A stretch of 64,000 nt of DNA, from contig JAPXFQ010000787.1 of assembly GCA_028564705.1 (NCBI GenBank), positions 992,001 through 1,056,000 of the forward strand, written 5' to 3'. A program made the position numbers and the translations under genes. The stretch comes from Apricaphanius iberus (lineage: Eukaryota > Chordata > Actinopteri > Cyprinodontiformes > Aphaniidae). The notes beneath the pieces were generated by a model. It was not told the origin of the DNA. It made no database searches and worked only from the letters and a program-made list of their open reading frames with translations. This document shows, in pieces, positions 1 through 11,596 of the stretch (its first letter is position 1; each line of letters starts with the position of its first letter).

Positions 1-1500
1 CTGACATGCACTGTGAGCTGTATTGTCTTATATAGACGGGTGTGTGCATTTCCAAATCAAGTCCAATCAGTTTATTTAAACACAGCTGGACTCGAATGAA
101 GGAGCAGAATCATCTCAAGGAGGATCCGAAGAAATTGACAGCATTTGAGTTTAATATGAGAGTTACTGCAAAGGGTCTGAATACTTATGACTATGTGATA
201 TTTCAGATTTTCCTTTTTAATAAATTTGCTAATTTAATAAATTTTATTCTGTCAAGATGTGGTGCTGAGTGTACATTAATGTGAAATAAAATTAACCTTT
301 TTGATTTTAGGAAATGGCTGCAATGAAACAAAGTGAAACTTTTAAACGGGTCTGAATATTTTCTGCACTAACTATATCAGAGTCCCTGTGCTCCCCAATG
401 CTGTCCATCTCAAGCATTTTGTCTCTAATAAGAAAATGTCTATCTCTGAGTTGCTGTTAATCTTGTTATCCAACACCATCATGAGTGCCTCCATTTGTGG
501 ATTAATCTATATGTCCTGTGAGAGACAGGGCCAAGCACTTGTGCATGTCCTTATCTAAGTGCAACCTCTTGATGACATATATACATCATTTTGTCAAAAG
601 CGTAGTCTGAATTGAGCTTTTCAATATTTCCCTCAAAAGACTTTCTGTCTGTGATTATTACTTTGCTGCAACCATATAGACCACGAAAATATTGCTCACC
701 ATTTCTCAAAAGTTGATTCATGTGGAAATCCGTATAAAAATTTAACCGAAACCTGACTTGGGAAAACATTTTATTGAAGACATGGTTTGCCTTTTAAGTA
801 AATCCTCACAGTCCAATCGGAGACCAATAATGGCTCAAATTATTTTTAATGTAGTCTTCAATTTTTGTTCAAAACATCCATTTAAGACACACTTAAAAGG
901 AATCATTTTTACAGATGGGACTCTTCATGATTCTACCATTTTTTTCATATTTTCTGACAGCGCTTTTGTAATGTTTAAAGAACCTTTAAGCAATATTTTA
1001 TCAAGCTTTCATAAGATGTTTACTTTGGGTTTTCGGTCCAGTATTTCGGATAGAATATATTAATCCTTTATTGGGAAATTCAGCTATAACAGCAGCAAAG
1101 TCACAGGTAATAGAAGCAGTTAGCAGTTTCAGAGATTTCTCATCTGTTTGTTTAGACAGTTACATTGTCCCTCCTATAGCTTAAGCATAAATGGGCTCCT
1201 AACTCAAAAGCAAAACATATTTTACTTACAAATAAAAGGAAACTCATGAAAGAATCAGGTTTAAGTTTGATGAGGAGCCAGGCATATCTCGATTTGTTCC
1301 ATTTTTATTCTTTTTTTGGTTAACCCTGGCTAAACAGAGAGCTAAACATGTGAAGATATGGCTCCAAAAGTACCGTTTCCAAAGAGCTATGATGTGAAAA
1401 CATGGGATCTATGCTACATTAAAGGATAATTTGTTTCTTAGGTCTTGTGTTGGGTCTTCCTTTTTTAAGATGAGTACTGCCAAGTTAAAATCATTCAAAC
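1..1500. other. Unassigned AT-rich sequence
   Basis: No recognisable gene, RNA or mobile element is visible. The open frames here (for example 758-1063 plus, about 100 codons) have AT-rich, low-complexity translations with no domain I recognise, and I treat them as chance. The base composition is typical of teleost intergenic or intronic DNA. Confidence 0.5.
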
Positions 1501-1830
1501 TAACACCTTGATGAGCTCAAAACGACTAACCTAAAACCTACTTAGGCTAACTTCTACTTCAGCTAAAAGAAGCTTATGCTAAAAGACACTTAGTTTAAAT
1601 TCCACCCAAGATAACTACCACTTAAAGTAGCTGCTAAAGCTAAAATACCTAACTTAATTGCTCCTCAAGCTAAAAGTCATTTTGGCTGACAGGTACCCAC
1701 AGTATCAACTACCTAGGCTAAAAGCAACTTATACTAACAAATTTAAAGCTAATCAGGCTAACTGCTGTCACAAGCAAAAACATGCTAATATTAAATGCTT
1801 CTAAGCCAACTGCTAACTCAGCATGCTACT
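1498..1830. repeat. Degenerate short tandem-like array (GCTAAAAG motif)
   Basis: The stretch repeatedly uses the words GCTAAAAG, GGCTAAC and CTACTTAG at roughly 15-30 base spacing, in one orientation, with many substitutions. It looks like a decayed minisatellite with no single intact unit. The period is irregular and the boundaries are approximate. Confidence 0.5.
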
Positions 1831-4800
1831 TAAATTAAAAGCAAGATTGGCCAACTTTAACTCAGGAGGCTTTTTAGATGTGATAGCACATTTAAATGTA
1901 TGAGAACTAACCTTTTTATTCACTCTCTGCATGGTCTTGCGATTGGGCTCAAGAACAGTTGAAACAAAAGGTTTCTTCTTTGCATATGTTTTAAATGATA
2001 GCCTACTGGTTGTTTTCTCCTTCCTCTGACAGGAAACATTCACTTATGGGTAGTTCATTGGACTGAAAGCACATTGCTGTGAATGACAAGTAGAGAAAAT
2101 TCCCCTGGTACCTTTTTTTTTAAAGTCGAGTGTCTCACATATTTAAAAGACTATTAAAGCCTTAATGAAGTGTTCAGTGTTGGGTGATTGAACGCACGTA
2201 GTCGAATGGAGTGATTATCATTCAGTTTGCATGGCTACATTTACACAATAACCTTAATAAACACCTGATGCTGCAGTTATTTATTTATTTGTTTAAATTA
2301 AATCTCTCCCGAAAGGAATTAAACTGGAATAGATGCAGACCTCTCATTTCCATAATCTAATGCTATGTTTATGAGATGCCGGGGTGCAATTTGAATAAGA
2401 ATGAATCCTGATATAGATTCGGCATCTGACAGTGAGGGAGAGAGCTTCCTCAAGGTTCCTCGGTGGCAGTTTCTGCACACAAGCAAGGCTTCACCTGAAT
2501 CTGTAAACAACCAAAGCTCAAATGTTCAACAAAAGAAAAATAAAATCCCAGTGATAATCTTAAACTTACCAAACACTTTTCACCTCTTCTGCATACAATA
2601 ATTCATGATACTATGCTAATGCTACTTTAAATGTTAGGTTACCGCCTATAAATTGGAGCTAGACTAAATTAATCGGTGTTAAATGAGACAATGGACACTA
2701 ATTTGCTGGATGGGTAAACATCTTATCCATTACTGATGCCAGTCTGAGTCAGATACCAATGTTGACCAGGATGGTTTTAATAACTGAAAATGAAAGTTGC
2801 ATTAATCTTTTAAAACTTTAACTAGCTTTGTCCCTCTCTACCAGCAGCTGGATGCACGGCAAAAAGCTCACATTTGAAAAGTATTGGTGCCGAAGGTAAA
2901 TTTGGAAACTAAAAACGATGTAAAATAGGAAATAAGTGTTATGAAGTTATCCTCAGCTGTTCATTGTCTCCAGTCACCAGTCCCAATATACAGGTTTCCC
3001 TCTTCCCTTATGTCTCTGCTGGTTTATCGCCGTTGATGTCCCCTGGGCTCGTCACGTATTCCCAGTGTTCTCGTCAGCATCTATTGTTTATCTTTTGGAC
3101 TTATTATAAATATTGGCCATAAAGCATTTGGGTCCTCCTTCAATCCCAACCTGACACTAAGAAGAGGTTAGCTAGTATTTACAGGGAAACACTCAAGAGC
3201 AGAGTAAGAAGTGAGTGTAAAAAAATTAAATAGAGCTCACAATAAATACTGGTTCTGAGAAAAGTTTATAAACCAAAACAAGAAGTTTTTATAGGTGATT
3301 AACCTGAAAAAAACATGCAAATGACTCACACAGATACTATCTAAATTACAGTATTGTTAAACTGTTATTTCAATAATTTGGTTCAAAATAGTGAAAATCC
3401 TACATTGTCCTATTAGACATAAAGGGATTATTTTAAGGTGTTGGTGCTAATTTTGGGGATTCTGGCTCAGAAAATAAAAAGTCACATTTAAAAGACCACA
3501 ATAAGTGTGTCCATGTAGCGTACGGTCAGTCTGCGGTTCTGCTGCAGTGTTCTGCAGGCCCAGGTAGCTTTTTATAGCAGCCTCCATCTCGTCTATATTC
3601 CTGCCTCCAGTGTCTCTCATCTTTCAAACAAACAAAACTCAAGACAAAGAACAGTGGCTCCAGGTGTAGTCCACACTTTGTGAATCTCTAATCATTAATC
3701 GAATGGGTGCTGGTTTACAATCCTCTGAAGACTGCTGTTATCCCTTTCAATATGTACCTCTTTCATCCACCTAATTTTTTAATAATGAGCTAGGACAAAG
3801 CACCCAGTGAACCATGGGTGGTTCTAGACAGAACCCTGTACTGAAGAGACGATAATAAATCTAATGTACCCGTACAGAAACCGTTACTAATGGGTCTCTG
3901 AGAAAAAAATTGAATGCTTTACCGTCACAGTTTCACTTCAGCAATGAATTAAAAAATGTAGATTTTGCACTTTTAGCTTCAGATGTATAGAGATAGAATC
4001 GCAACCATCTGCTAGATCAAGGAAGTGGCTCTGAATCACACACAATAAAAAGTTAGGTAACCATTTTGAATGATCAAATGATCATCGGACAGTTGAGTCA
4101 ACAAACGTCTCAAGATATTTTTCCATGTCTTTTTATCGTTACACAATGTCTCTGTCTCCCACTTATGGTACTTTATATGGTGCCACGTGTGTCTCTGGGG
4201 TCACACCGAAGGGGAACCAGAGATCCTTATGAGACAGCGAAGATATGCTCAGCATATGAGATAAAACAGCAGAACAACAGACACCAAGGCCCAACAGGAC
4301 TCCCACACTGAGCCCTCCTGTACACTATTTTTATCTCTTCCTTCTTTTCAGGACTATATGTATGCGTATACGAGTCTCGATGGGGGCCCCTTAAATGCTT
4401 AGCTTTATAATTGTTGTTGTTATATGTGACTGAACTCAATTTGGGATAAATAATTTCAATTATATTCCTCAAAATGACAGGACATCAAAGCGCGGCACGG
4501 TTTAAAATACCCCCCAAAAAATTTCCATTCAGGGTTCATTTATGAACAAGCAAATTATTTCTTACTGTGCACCAAATAGGGAGTCAATTTAGTACAATCA
4601 CTTCTCTCCCTCAGTTTAAAATGTGTTTATTCAACATGACTATGATTGTGGAAGAAGACATTATTTAAAGGTTATATTTCAGAGGGTCAGAGCGGAGCAT
4701 AAAATGTATCAATGACAAAACAAAAGAAATCCTTAAGCTCAAACATGATTTTGAGGAGTTGTTTCATTTTTATTTAATTATCAACCATTATTTCTACTTA

Positions 4801-5050
4801 TGAGGAAACACCATGTTGAAGCACCATGCAAAATGCTCAGTTTTCGTCTGGTCAAACAAGCTGAAAACACTTCATCGGCTCTAAGTCGAAGAGAACAGAA
4901 GAGCGGCATGGGTTGAATTTATTTTTGATGGTAAGATGCTGGCGGTAAGAGCGGGGAAGTCTGAGGATGTTTCGCAGCCAAAAAGAGCTACTCAAACTCT
5001 GGGGAAGACTGAGGACGTACCGCCTAAAAGAGCTCAAAGGGCGGGGTCTC
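1831..5050. other. Unassigned sequence
   Basis: No gene is supported. A part near 2960-3165, ending in wording like GGGTCCTCCTTC followed by CCTGACA, resembles 3' regions of dispersed fish retroelements, but I cannot define its ends. Overlapping short frames at 2319-2601 and 4066-4472 occur on both strands and have no recognisable domain. Confidence 0.45.
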
Positions 5051-6640
5051 CACGGTGCTGGAGAGGTGGAGTCAGCTAGATAGGGCTGGAAGGCTGCAGA
5101 GTCAGAGTCTCAGGAAGATATTGAACCTTATTTGGAGGAAGATGTCGGAGTGCCAGGTAAGCCGTTAAATATATTCTTTTAAGTTAAAGTAATTTTTTTA
5201 ATAACCATTCAGAAGTACAGTATATTGCTGAATTCTCTCAGTCTCAGGAGACTCCCCTCCTACAGGAGCAGATTCTGGTTCAAACATGTATGGTTGAATT
5301 ACTGCCATGTCTGTAACTTTCACACATAGGAGTAACAGTTAATCAGTGGGGCGTTAGCAAAGATTCTAGAAGCTTTGGGCGTGGCCAAGTTAACAGCAGC
5401 TAATGTAATATGTAATGAGCAGCAGAAACAGCAAAATCTGACTGTGGCTGAAACACAGGGAAATAGAGGTTGATAACAATTGTTTCTTACAACCTATTTC
5501 CAGCAAATAACTTCACGAACATGTTTTCTGGAACTCATAGACCTATTACAAATATTGGTAAACTAATCATAGTATGTCTCCTTAATACACACAGCAGAAA
5601 TACAATTTTATCAAAAAAAGGAACAGAGACTTCTTAGATCGTCGGTTTGTGTGGTCAATGACACAGCAGGTCATCTTTGTCGAATATCTGCACAATTAAC
5701 ATCTGAACATGAATTAACGTTGGTAAAATAAAAGATGGTCAAGTTTAGCAAAAAACATAGTCGTTAAAACATGAGACCGATGCGGACGGCCTACCAGAGG
5801 TAGCGCTGACGGCTCGTCTGAGAGCTGTCAATCAAAAGGACACGCCCCTAATTATTGATAGTTTCAAGCTTAAATTATATGTAAATGTATTGGTATGTTG
5901 GAAAAAATATCAAAAAGTCAGACGTCTACATCAGTTTAACCATTTAACATTGTTTGCCCTCTTTATAGAACTCCGGACATCATGTGACTCTCAGAGCTTC
6001 AGCGCAACACTGGCAGACAGGAGCGTAATCAATGTGAATGTTGCAAGCTGGGATTTTACACCGTCGGGGTTGACTATCCATTTTAAAATGGAAGATATTA
6101 TTGTATATACTGGGATATTAAAAAGCTTTTACCTCTCTGACCCCTACCATGCCCCTGCAACACTTTTAAAAACTTTAGAAGCTGTTTGAGTGGACCTTTT
6201 GACAGAGGAGAGATACTCAGACATACTATTCTCTTGTCCTTATCTGGACCATCGCTTAAAGCAAAAAAAATCCAGGAGGAATATAAATGGAGATAATCTG
6301 GGTTTGTTATCGAGATCCAGATGTGTAATCTTCCTACAAGGCACTGTGCACCAGGAGGTTAAGTGGAAACTCGTTCTTAATTTAGCTTCCATAAGCTACA
6401 GGCAGCTTGGTTATGTCTGTCCGTATTGGACTATTAATCAATCATTGCTTCAAAAAATAAATTACACCATAGTCTGTTCCTCGTTGTGATCAGAAGACAT
6501 GTAAACAGCAGCATGCAGACGTCACAAAGATTACGATTCTACAAAGTTTGAGATCTTTACTCGTTCTCCACAGCAAGATAACTGCAGGAAGTAGACCAAG
6601 AAGCTTAATAAAAAGCATGCATATTAAATACCATATAAAG
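5051..6640. other. Unassigned sequence with two abutting 99-codon frames
   Basis: Two plus-strand frames of 99 codons (5890-6189 and 6190-6489) are separated by a single stop and share one phase. The joint translation has no domain I recognise. The composition is AT-rich and there is no obvious splice structure. It could be old transposon sequence, because it lies next to the THAP-like remnant, but that is inference only. Confidence 0.35.
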
Positions 6641-6744
6641 AAGAGGAAACGTGGGTATATGTACCTGATACTTCACCCTGCAGCTTCCTTTTAGCTGATC
6701 TCTAGCACGATTCATTGCAATAATCCAACATTTTCTGCGTTCTG

Positions 6745-6756
6745 GATCCTTGGGAA

Positions 6757-6760
<4 letters not shown>
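6745..6760. repeat. Target-site duplication, left copy, of the SINE
   Basis: The sequence GATCCTTGGGAATCTT is identical to the copy at 7304-7319 and marks the insertion site of the minus-strand SINE. The last two T residues merge with the poly(T) tract. Confidence 0.85.
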
Positions 6761-6789
<29 letters not shown>

Positions 6790-7303
6790 ATTTTTTATCC
6801 CACGATTTTTTCCCCATTATTATCACCCCAGTGTTCCTACCTAAGTACAGTCCTGGGCATTGCCTTCCCTCTGCTGACCGTAGGAGGGCCCTGCACTGAG
6901 CTCAAGCCTCCTTCCTACTTGAGGAGTGAACAGGCCCATTTTGTCACCCGAGGGGGTGGGGTTCCCCCAGCTGGACGTAGCGTGTGGAAGGATCACACTA
7001 TTCCAGCTGGATCCTCTCCAACCCCTCAGGCGCCTCGGTCAGCCAGGAGGGGGCAGTATATAGCCCAGAACTGATACATGTTTTTGTGGGAGTAGCTCAC
7101 ATTAACTACTCAAGGGAACACGGGGAGAACATGCAAACTCCACACAGAAAGGCCCTTTTGCCAACCCCACCCAGGGTGTGGGTGCTGATGATATGGAGGA
7201 TCAAACACACCTTCAGCACCCACAGCATCCCCGGCAGGAATCGAACCCAGGACCTTCTAGCTGTGAGGTGAGCTGCGCTACCAGCTGCACCACCGTGCTC
7301 CCT
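6761..7303 (-). mobile_element. tRNA-derived SINE, full length, perfect target duplication
   Basis: This is a short retroposon in minus orientation. Its 5' end (7303 downward) is tRNA-like, with a box A-like segment at 7292-7276 and a B box GGTTCGATTCC at 7247-7237 that fits the RNA polymerase III consensus. A body of about 400 bases follows and ends in a poly(A) tail, seen as a T run at about 6759-6785. The 16-base duplication GATCCTTGGGAATCTT flanks it exactly at 6745-6760 and 7304-7319. The intact boxes, long A tail and perfect duplication suggest a fairly recent insertion. It landed inside the THAP-like remnant. The subfamily is not named because I cannot search. Confidence 0.85.
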
Positions 7304-7319
7304 GATCCTTGGGAATCTT
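7304..7319. repeat. Target-site duplication, right copy, of the SINE
   Basis: It is identical over 16 bases to 6745-6760 and lies immediately beyond the tRNA-like head of the SINE. Confidence 0.85.
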
Positions 7320-7642
7320 GTCAAACTCTCTTCCTTATCTCGTCCACGTCTGTTATGGCATCCTGCAACAATGGCGCTGATTTGATTAAACCTGTTGAAT
7401 GCTGGGAAAAGTGATGTCAACTTCCGGAGCTCTATATCTAAAATTCCAGACATGAATTTCAAGGCTTAGGCTTAAAAGGGTTAATACTGTTTCCCCTGTG
7501 AACTGTTACCCCACCCAGTGTTGCATAATTGTTTTACAGTCATGCAATTAAGATAAAGGCTAAACATTTTTTTTTAACTGCACTAATCTTCAGCAATATT
7601 AAATCAGGACAGATTGGATCAGATTGCCATAATCAATTCTGA

Positions 7643-8065
7643 TGGCGTTCAGACCGCAGGCTTTGTCAGCATCAGCAACGTCAAGATTACATGTTAAGTC
7701 TACGGTTGAGGCCGTTGGAGGAGCGTCACAGTCTGTGCGGCGCTTTGTGAGCTTTGGCTCTGTCAAAATTTCAAGCTATTCCTGTGTTTCAAGCTTCAAT
7801 GCGCATAATGCTAGCACCGCAGAAGTTCAGCTAGTTGAACTTTTGACGGTGCTAATGGTCTTGACGGCACGGCGTCTCACTGTAGTGACGTTACCTGACG
7901 TCGATGCTGCCAAGCCAACCATGATCCGCGAGTGTTTAAAACATCCAGCAGAGAAAGGCCTTTGCAAGTTTCGGCTTAAAAATGTATCTTCTGTGTATAT
8001 GCGTCCAACTAGTAGCTTTATGAGCGTTGCTTGACGCAGATGAAGCTTGCGGTCTGAACGCACCA
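7643..8065. mobile_element. PIF/Harbinger-like MITE, copy A
   Basis: The terminal inverted repeats read TGGCGTTCAGACCGCAGGCT at the left and, on the opposite strand from the right end, TGGTGCGTTCAGACCGCAAG. A second copy at 42026-42452 aligns along its whole length. The right end is followed by TTA, while the left flank reads TGA, a possible mutated TTA duplication. A 130-codon plus-strand frame fills most of the element, but it is not kept open in copy B and has no domain, so it is not a gene. The superfamily call rests on the TTA flanks of copy B. Confidence 0.7.
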
Positions 8066-8162
8066 TTACTCTGCAGAATTGGAAATCTTGAGAAACGGGA
8101 TTGAAATTTGAACTGATACCCAGCTCTACCTAAATTAATCTGTGATTAAAAACATTTTTTAC

Positions 8163-8350
8163 ACCCCTCAGAGTTATCAGGATGGTAAACCTAAAAATGT
8201 TTTTGAACCAGGCTGTAAAAATGTTTATTCCGTCTTAGAAGTTTGCATTTTTAACACTGAGGCCAGCCCCTAGTGGATGAGGGGTGAATTGCAATTTTTG
8301 TCACTTACGCATTGGTTTCAATTTTGGCCACTGGAGTTTGCCTCTTAGTC
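8163..8350. repeat. Dispersed fish repeat, copy 1
   Basis: The segment contains GAACCAGGCTGTAAAAATG, then GCCAGCCCCTAGTGGATGA, then TTGGTTTCAATTTT. The same words occur in the same order and orientation at 46204-46416. I recognise the pattern as a common fish dispersed repeat but cannot give its class. The ends are approximate. Confidence 0.6.
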
Positions 8351-8575
8351 TAAATAACTTCACAAAAATCCTTTTGCCTCCAGTAATTAATCTTTTACTT
8401 TTCATCGTATTGAAACGTTTTTATATATATCACAAACTAATCATGTAACAACTGTTACTAAACTGGTGGAAAAGCATCAGCTTGCTGGGTATTCTTATCT
8501 AACTCCTATCCTTAAAGCTTTTTCAGTACAAAACACAGGTGGATTTTTGTGCTGAAACTGCTTCAGTCATTACAT

Positions 8576-8875
8576 ACTTGCTCAGTATGAGGAATTGTTC
8601 TGAAGTCAACGTCAACTCAGGCAACTGTCCACTGTCGCTAAATATTAATCCAGGAGGAGTAAATGCTGCAGGTCAATGACTAGATGCAGTCTGCTGCGAT
8701 TCCTTGCACAGAAAACGTTTACACTGATTGGAATGTATGTATGATTGAATAAAAATGACTTGTGCGGTTCCTTGAGATGACTTCTGTTATGAATTCGCAA
8801 TATTGAATTGGATATTGTAGTTGTGTTCATTCTCAGGTCATTCAGTATGGTCCAGACTGACAAGATGATCTAGCA
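8576..8875 (+). mobile_element. L2-like LINE 3' tail, partial
   Basis: The segment has the order of the fish LINE 3' region: TGCTCAGTATGAGG, CCACTGTCGCTA, CCAGGAGGAGTAAATGCTGC, then GATTGGAATGT, ending near TTATGAATTCGCAATATTGA. Related tails occur at 42835-43105 (plus) and 34797-35090 (minus). No reverse transcriptase is left. This is a 5'-truncated, diverged copy. Confidence 0.6.
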
Positions 8876-8879
8876 AAAA

Positions 8880-11590
8880 CATCATCACGCATTGCTTTAT
8901 TGTAAAGTTTACCTCTAGGTGACACACCTTCAGAAGCAGTTAGAGGACACATGAAAGTATAAAATCTAGAAAGCCACTATGAAGAAATAAAATAATATAA
9001 AATAAATCTGAATTTACAAATCAATTCAAGTTTTTTCTTCGTGTGGTGATACTAAATATTTAAGTGTCAAATAAAATAGCCATACTCTTGATGTCCATTA
9101 GGATGGACATTAGGAAAAACTCTGTAATTTAACAATGGAAAACCTTTTCAAAATAACTTCAAATACTATCGCTAGAAATACTTAAAATCATAATGAGAGA
9201 ATTTGATGGACAATAGAAACTCCTCCCCTTCTCTAGTTTCAGATCCATGTTTTTTGTTATTCTTATGCCTTAAAATAAGTCATATTAAGATTCAGAACTT
9301 CAGTGTTATTGATTAATAAGAGAACATTCAGTCATAAGCGTATTTTTAAATGTAAAATTCCCAAAAATCTTATTGGTTTAAACACAGAAAAATATTATTT
9401 CCATTCCAGTGAACATGGGGTCTGAAGAGGTAAACGTTTTAAATATCATAAAACATTTATAAAAAGAGCCAAGGTTATTTAAATATTTCTTGCATATCAT
9501 TTGGAAATAATCACTTTGCAGTTGCATACAGTTCAACTGCTTTAAAATAGATGTATTTATATTATTTATTATTCCAGAAACACAAAGGTATCTGGTCACT
9601 AACTCCAGAGAGAATTGAGGATGGGGGACAAACTACATGAATCACATCTCGCTTCAGCTCTCATTTGATAATTGAAAAAGTAATTCATACGACACCTTGT
9701 CAAGACTGTTAATGTTCTCCAGCTGAACTACACAAAGGAGTATCAGGATTCCATGTGGGGGAAAAAGCAATGGATGTCTGATTTCCAGTGGATTTTAATC
9801 ATTAAAGAAAAAAAGTTGAACAATATAAAGTTAAAAAAATAGACTTTGAAAATAAAATTAATATGTTTGTGATATAAATATGCTGGATAATTAAATAAGG
9901 TTATTGTCTATCTGGTTATCTAGGGAATATAAAATTAATAATTCATTAATTATTAATTTAATTATTCCTTTAAATTATTAAATGGGGCACTAGCTGGGGT
10001 TTAGCCCAGCAAATATATGGTTTCAGATTTAAATCGATCAACAGCAGTCTGTAGATACCAGGTAGAATTTCTCTGAAGGATAATTTCCTTGGCAATGACT
10101 CAAACGCATTCAAGTAAAAAGAAGCAAAGAGATTTGATTCAGTTTAACAACTTTAATAAATTAAAATGATCCACACAAAACAAACTGATTTCACTCTCGG
10201 CTAATTAGGTCTTCTCTAATGGCTAAGCTAAATGCTACGTAAACGAACTACAAAATGGCGGACAAACGGATGTCACAAAGGCCACGTCATGGGGAGCTTC
10301 CTGAACGTACGTACGCCGTAACACATACGCACCCTCGGAGGCAACATTCGCACATGAACGAGCAAACTGACGAACGGTGTTTTTATTTTTATTAACTTCA
10401 TTAATTAGCTAAAAAAGAGCTTTGAATTGAAGGGTTACGGATTGAACAAAAGGGTTGACACAGATGAAGTCCGGCTCTGCTCGTCTCTCAGAAACTCTCC
10501 GGTTCGTGGCTCAACACCGAGATCAAAGCAAAAATCACACACAATCTAACACTGCCTGCTTACTAAGAAAAACAGATACTTCAAACACCACCCCGATCAA
10601 TTAAAATGTTCAAAAAGTATGCATGCACAGAAATACAATTTGCTCCACCCAGATCTTAAGCAACGCATGGAAAAGTCTTACTTTAAATCCGTTCGATGGT
10701 TGATTGCAGAAAAGAGTAAATACTTTTGGGTATGAAAAGTACGAGAAAAAGAATCGGCTGATGGCCAGTCAGCTCGAATGAGGATTTTGATAGCAAGTGA
10801 ATGGGTTTAAACAGATACTTAGTGACCAAAGCGCACAGTTTCTCCCCTTTTACGAACAGCTGGAAATGGAACGAGAGAGGTGTTTTTAAAAACCGCAGGG
10901 CTCCTTCTGCGGACCCAGGCATCCAGTCAGATTGGAGGAGAGCTGGGGTAGGGTTGATTGAGTGATATTTCAACCAACGGACATGGAGGGACTTATCAGA
11001 GATCAACCCTCCGGAGAAAGAGAGAGAGAGAGAAGAAAAACTCACTTGACCCGGGGGAGGCGAGGGAGGCAGTTTCTCTTCCAGAGCAACATTTGAGTCC
11101 ATTTGTGGAATGGCAGGTGAATATTCCATGAACGCAACGAACAATTCAGTCCATTGACGCAACAACAAAGGAAAAAAAATATATGGGTTTGATTATGTGT
11201 CCCAGCAAGTGAAAAGGGTAAATGAAGAAAAGGCAGAGGGCCAAAAAAGCTGGGTTATCCCCAAAGTGGTTTGCATCACATAAATCATGTTGCTTAAAGA
11301 GAAAGAACGTAACTGTAATTTAAAGGCACATGTCACTTTAATTTTGTATACTTTTCATATATTTAAACTTTTGTCTTGAAATTTTATTTTATGTTTTCAT
11401 TTCGACTTTGTCTTCATTGAATTCATGGTAATTTCTTTGTTAAAGGTTGTTTTGGGCATTAGTGGCTTTTATTTACTGTGTTTGACAGGGCCAATCTAGT
11501 GTAGTGGAGACACATGCATTCAGGGAAGGTCCTGTAAAATGACCTGGAAGTTTTGACAGAGGAAATTCAGTACTACACTGGAATCCCAAA
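8880..11590. other. Unassigned sequence; AT-rich then mixed composition
   Basis: 8.9-10.0 kb is very AT-rich, with an AT palindromic patch around 9930-9982. At 9985-11170 the composition rises and looks repeat-like. The longest frame in the window (10683-11168, minus, 161 codons) lies here, but its translation is low in complexity, has no recognisable domain and does not read like teleost coding sequence. No gene is called. Confidence 0.4.
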
Positions 11591-11596
11591 GTCTTA

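Larger units (their letters stand above)
6655..7379 (-). pseudogene. THAP-domain-like coding remnant split by a SINE
   Basis: Reading the minus strand, 7379-7320 encodes AIVAGCHNRRGRDKEES and 6760-6660 encodes PKDPERRKCWIIAMNRA. Joined across the inserted SINE, these resemble the start of a THAP zinc finger: a GC-H-N-R-R turn, then the [FI]PKDPERR-x-W block before the helix. THAP domains bind DNA and occur in host regulators and in DNA transposases (P-like, Kolobok). The first cysteine of the expected C-x(2-4)-C pair is not visible (serine/alanine there), and the two halves are in different frames, so a frameshift lies near the junction. No C-x2-H end is present; the frame runs into GT-rich sequence that could be an old splice donor. 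I judge it a dead exon or transposon fragment. Confidence 0.5.

Noticed and set aside
2401..2601. Possible acidic/serine-rich coding exon
   Set aside because: Only 66 codons, overlapped by an equal frame on the other strand, with no splice site pattern or homologue I recognise.
7237..7292. tRNA gene (A and B boxes on minus strand)
   Set aside because: The boxes belong to a SINE head. The cloverleaf is not convincing, and the sequence continues into a SINE body with a poly(A) tail.
7642..8034. 130-codon plus-strand frame
   Set aside because: It lies wholly inside a MITE whose second copy does not keep the frame open.
9985..10040. Possible LTR retroelement primer site (TGGGGCACTAGCTGGGG)
   Set aside because: It is only loosely like a tRNA-primed site. 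There is no CA end before it, no paired LTR, and no gag or pol sequence nearby.
10683..11168. 161-codon minus-strand frame, longest in the window
   Set aside because: The translation is not domain-like, shows no exon borders, and lies in repeat-like sequence; composition explains its openness.
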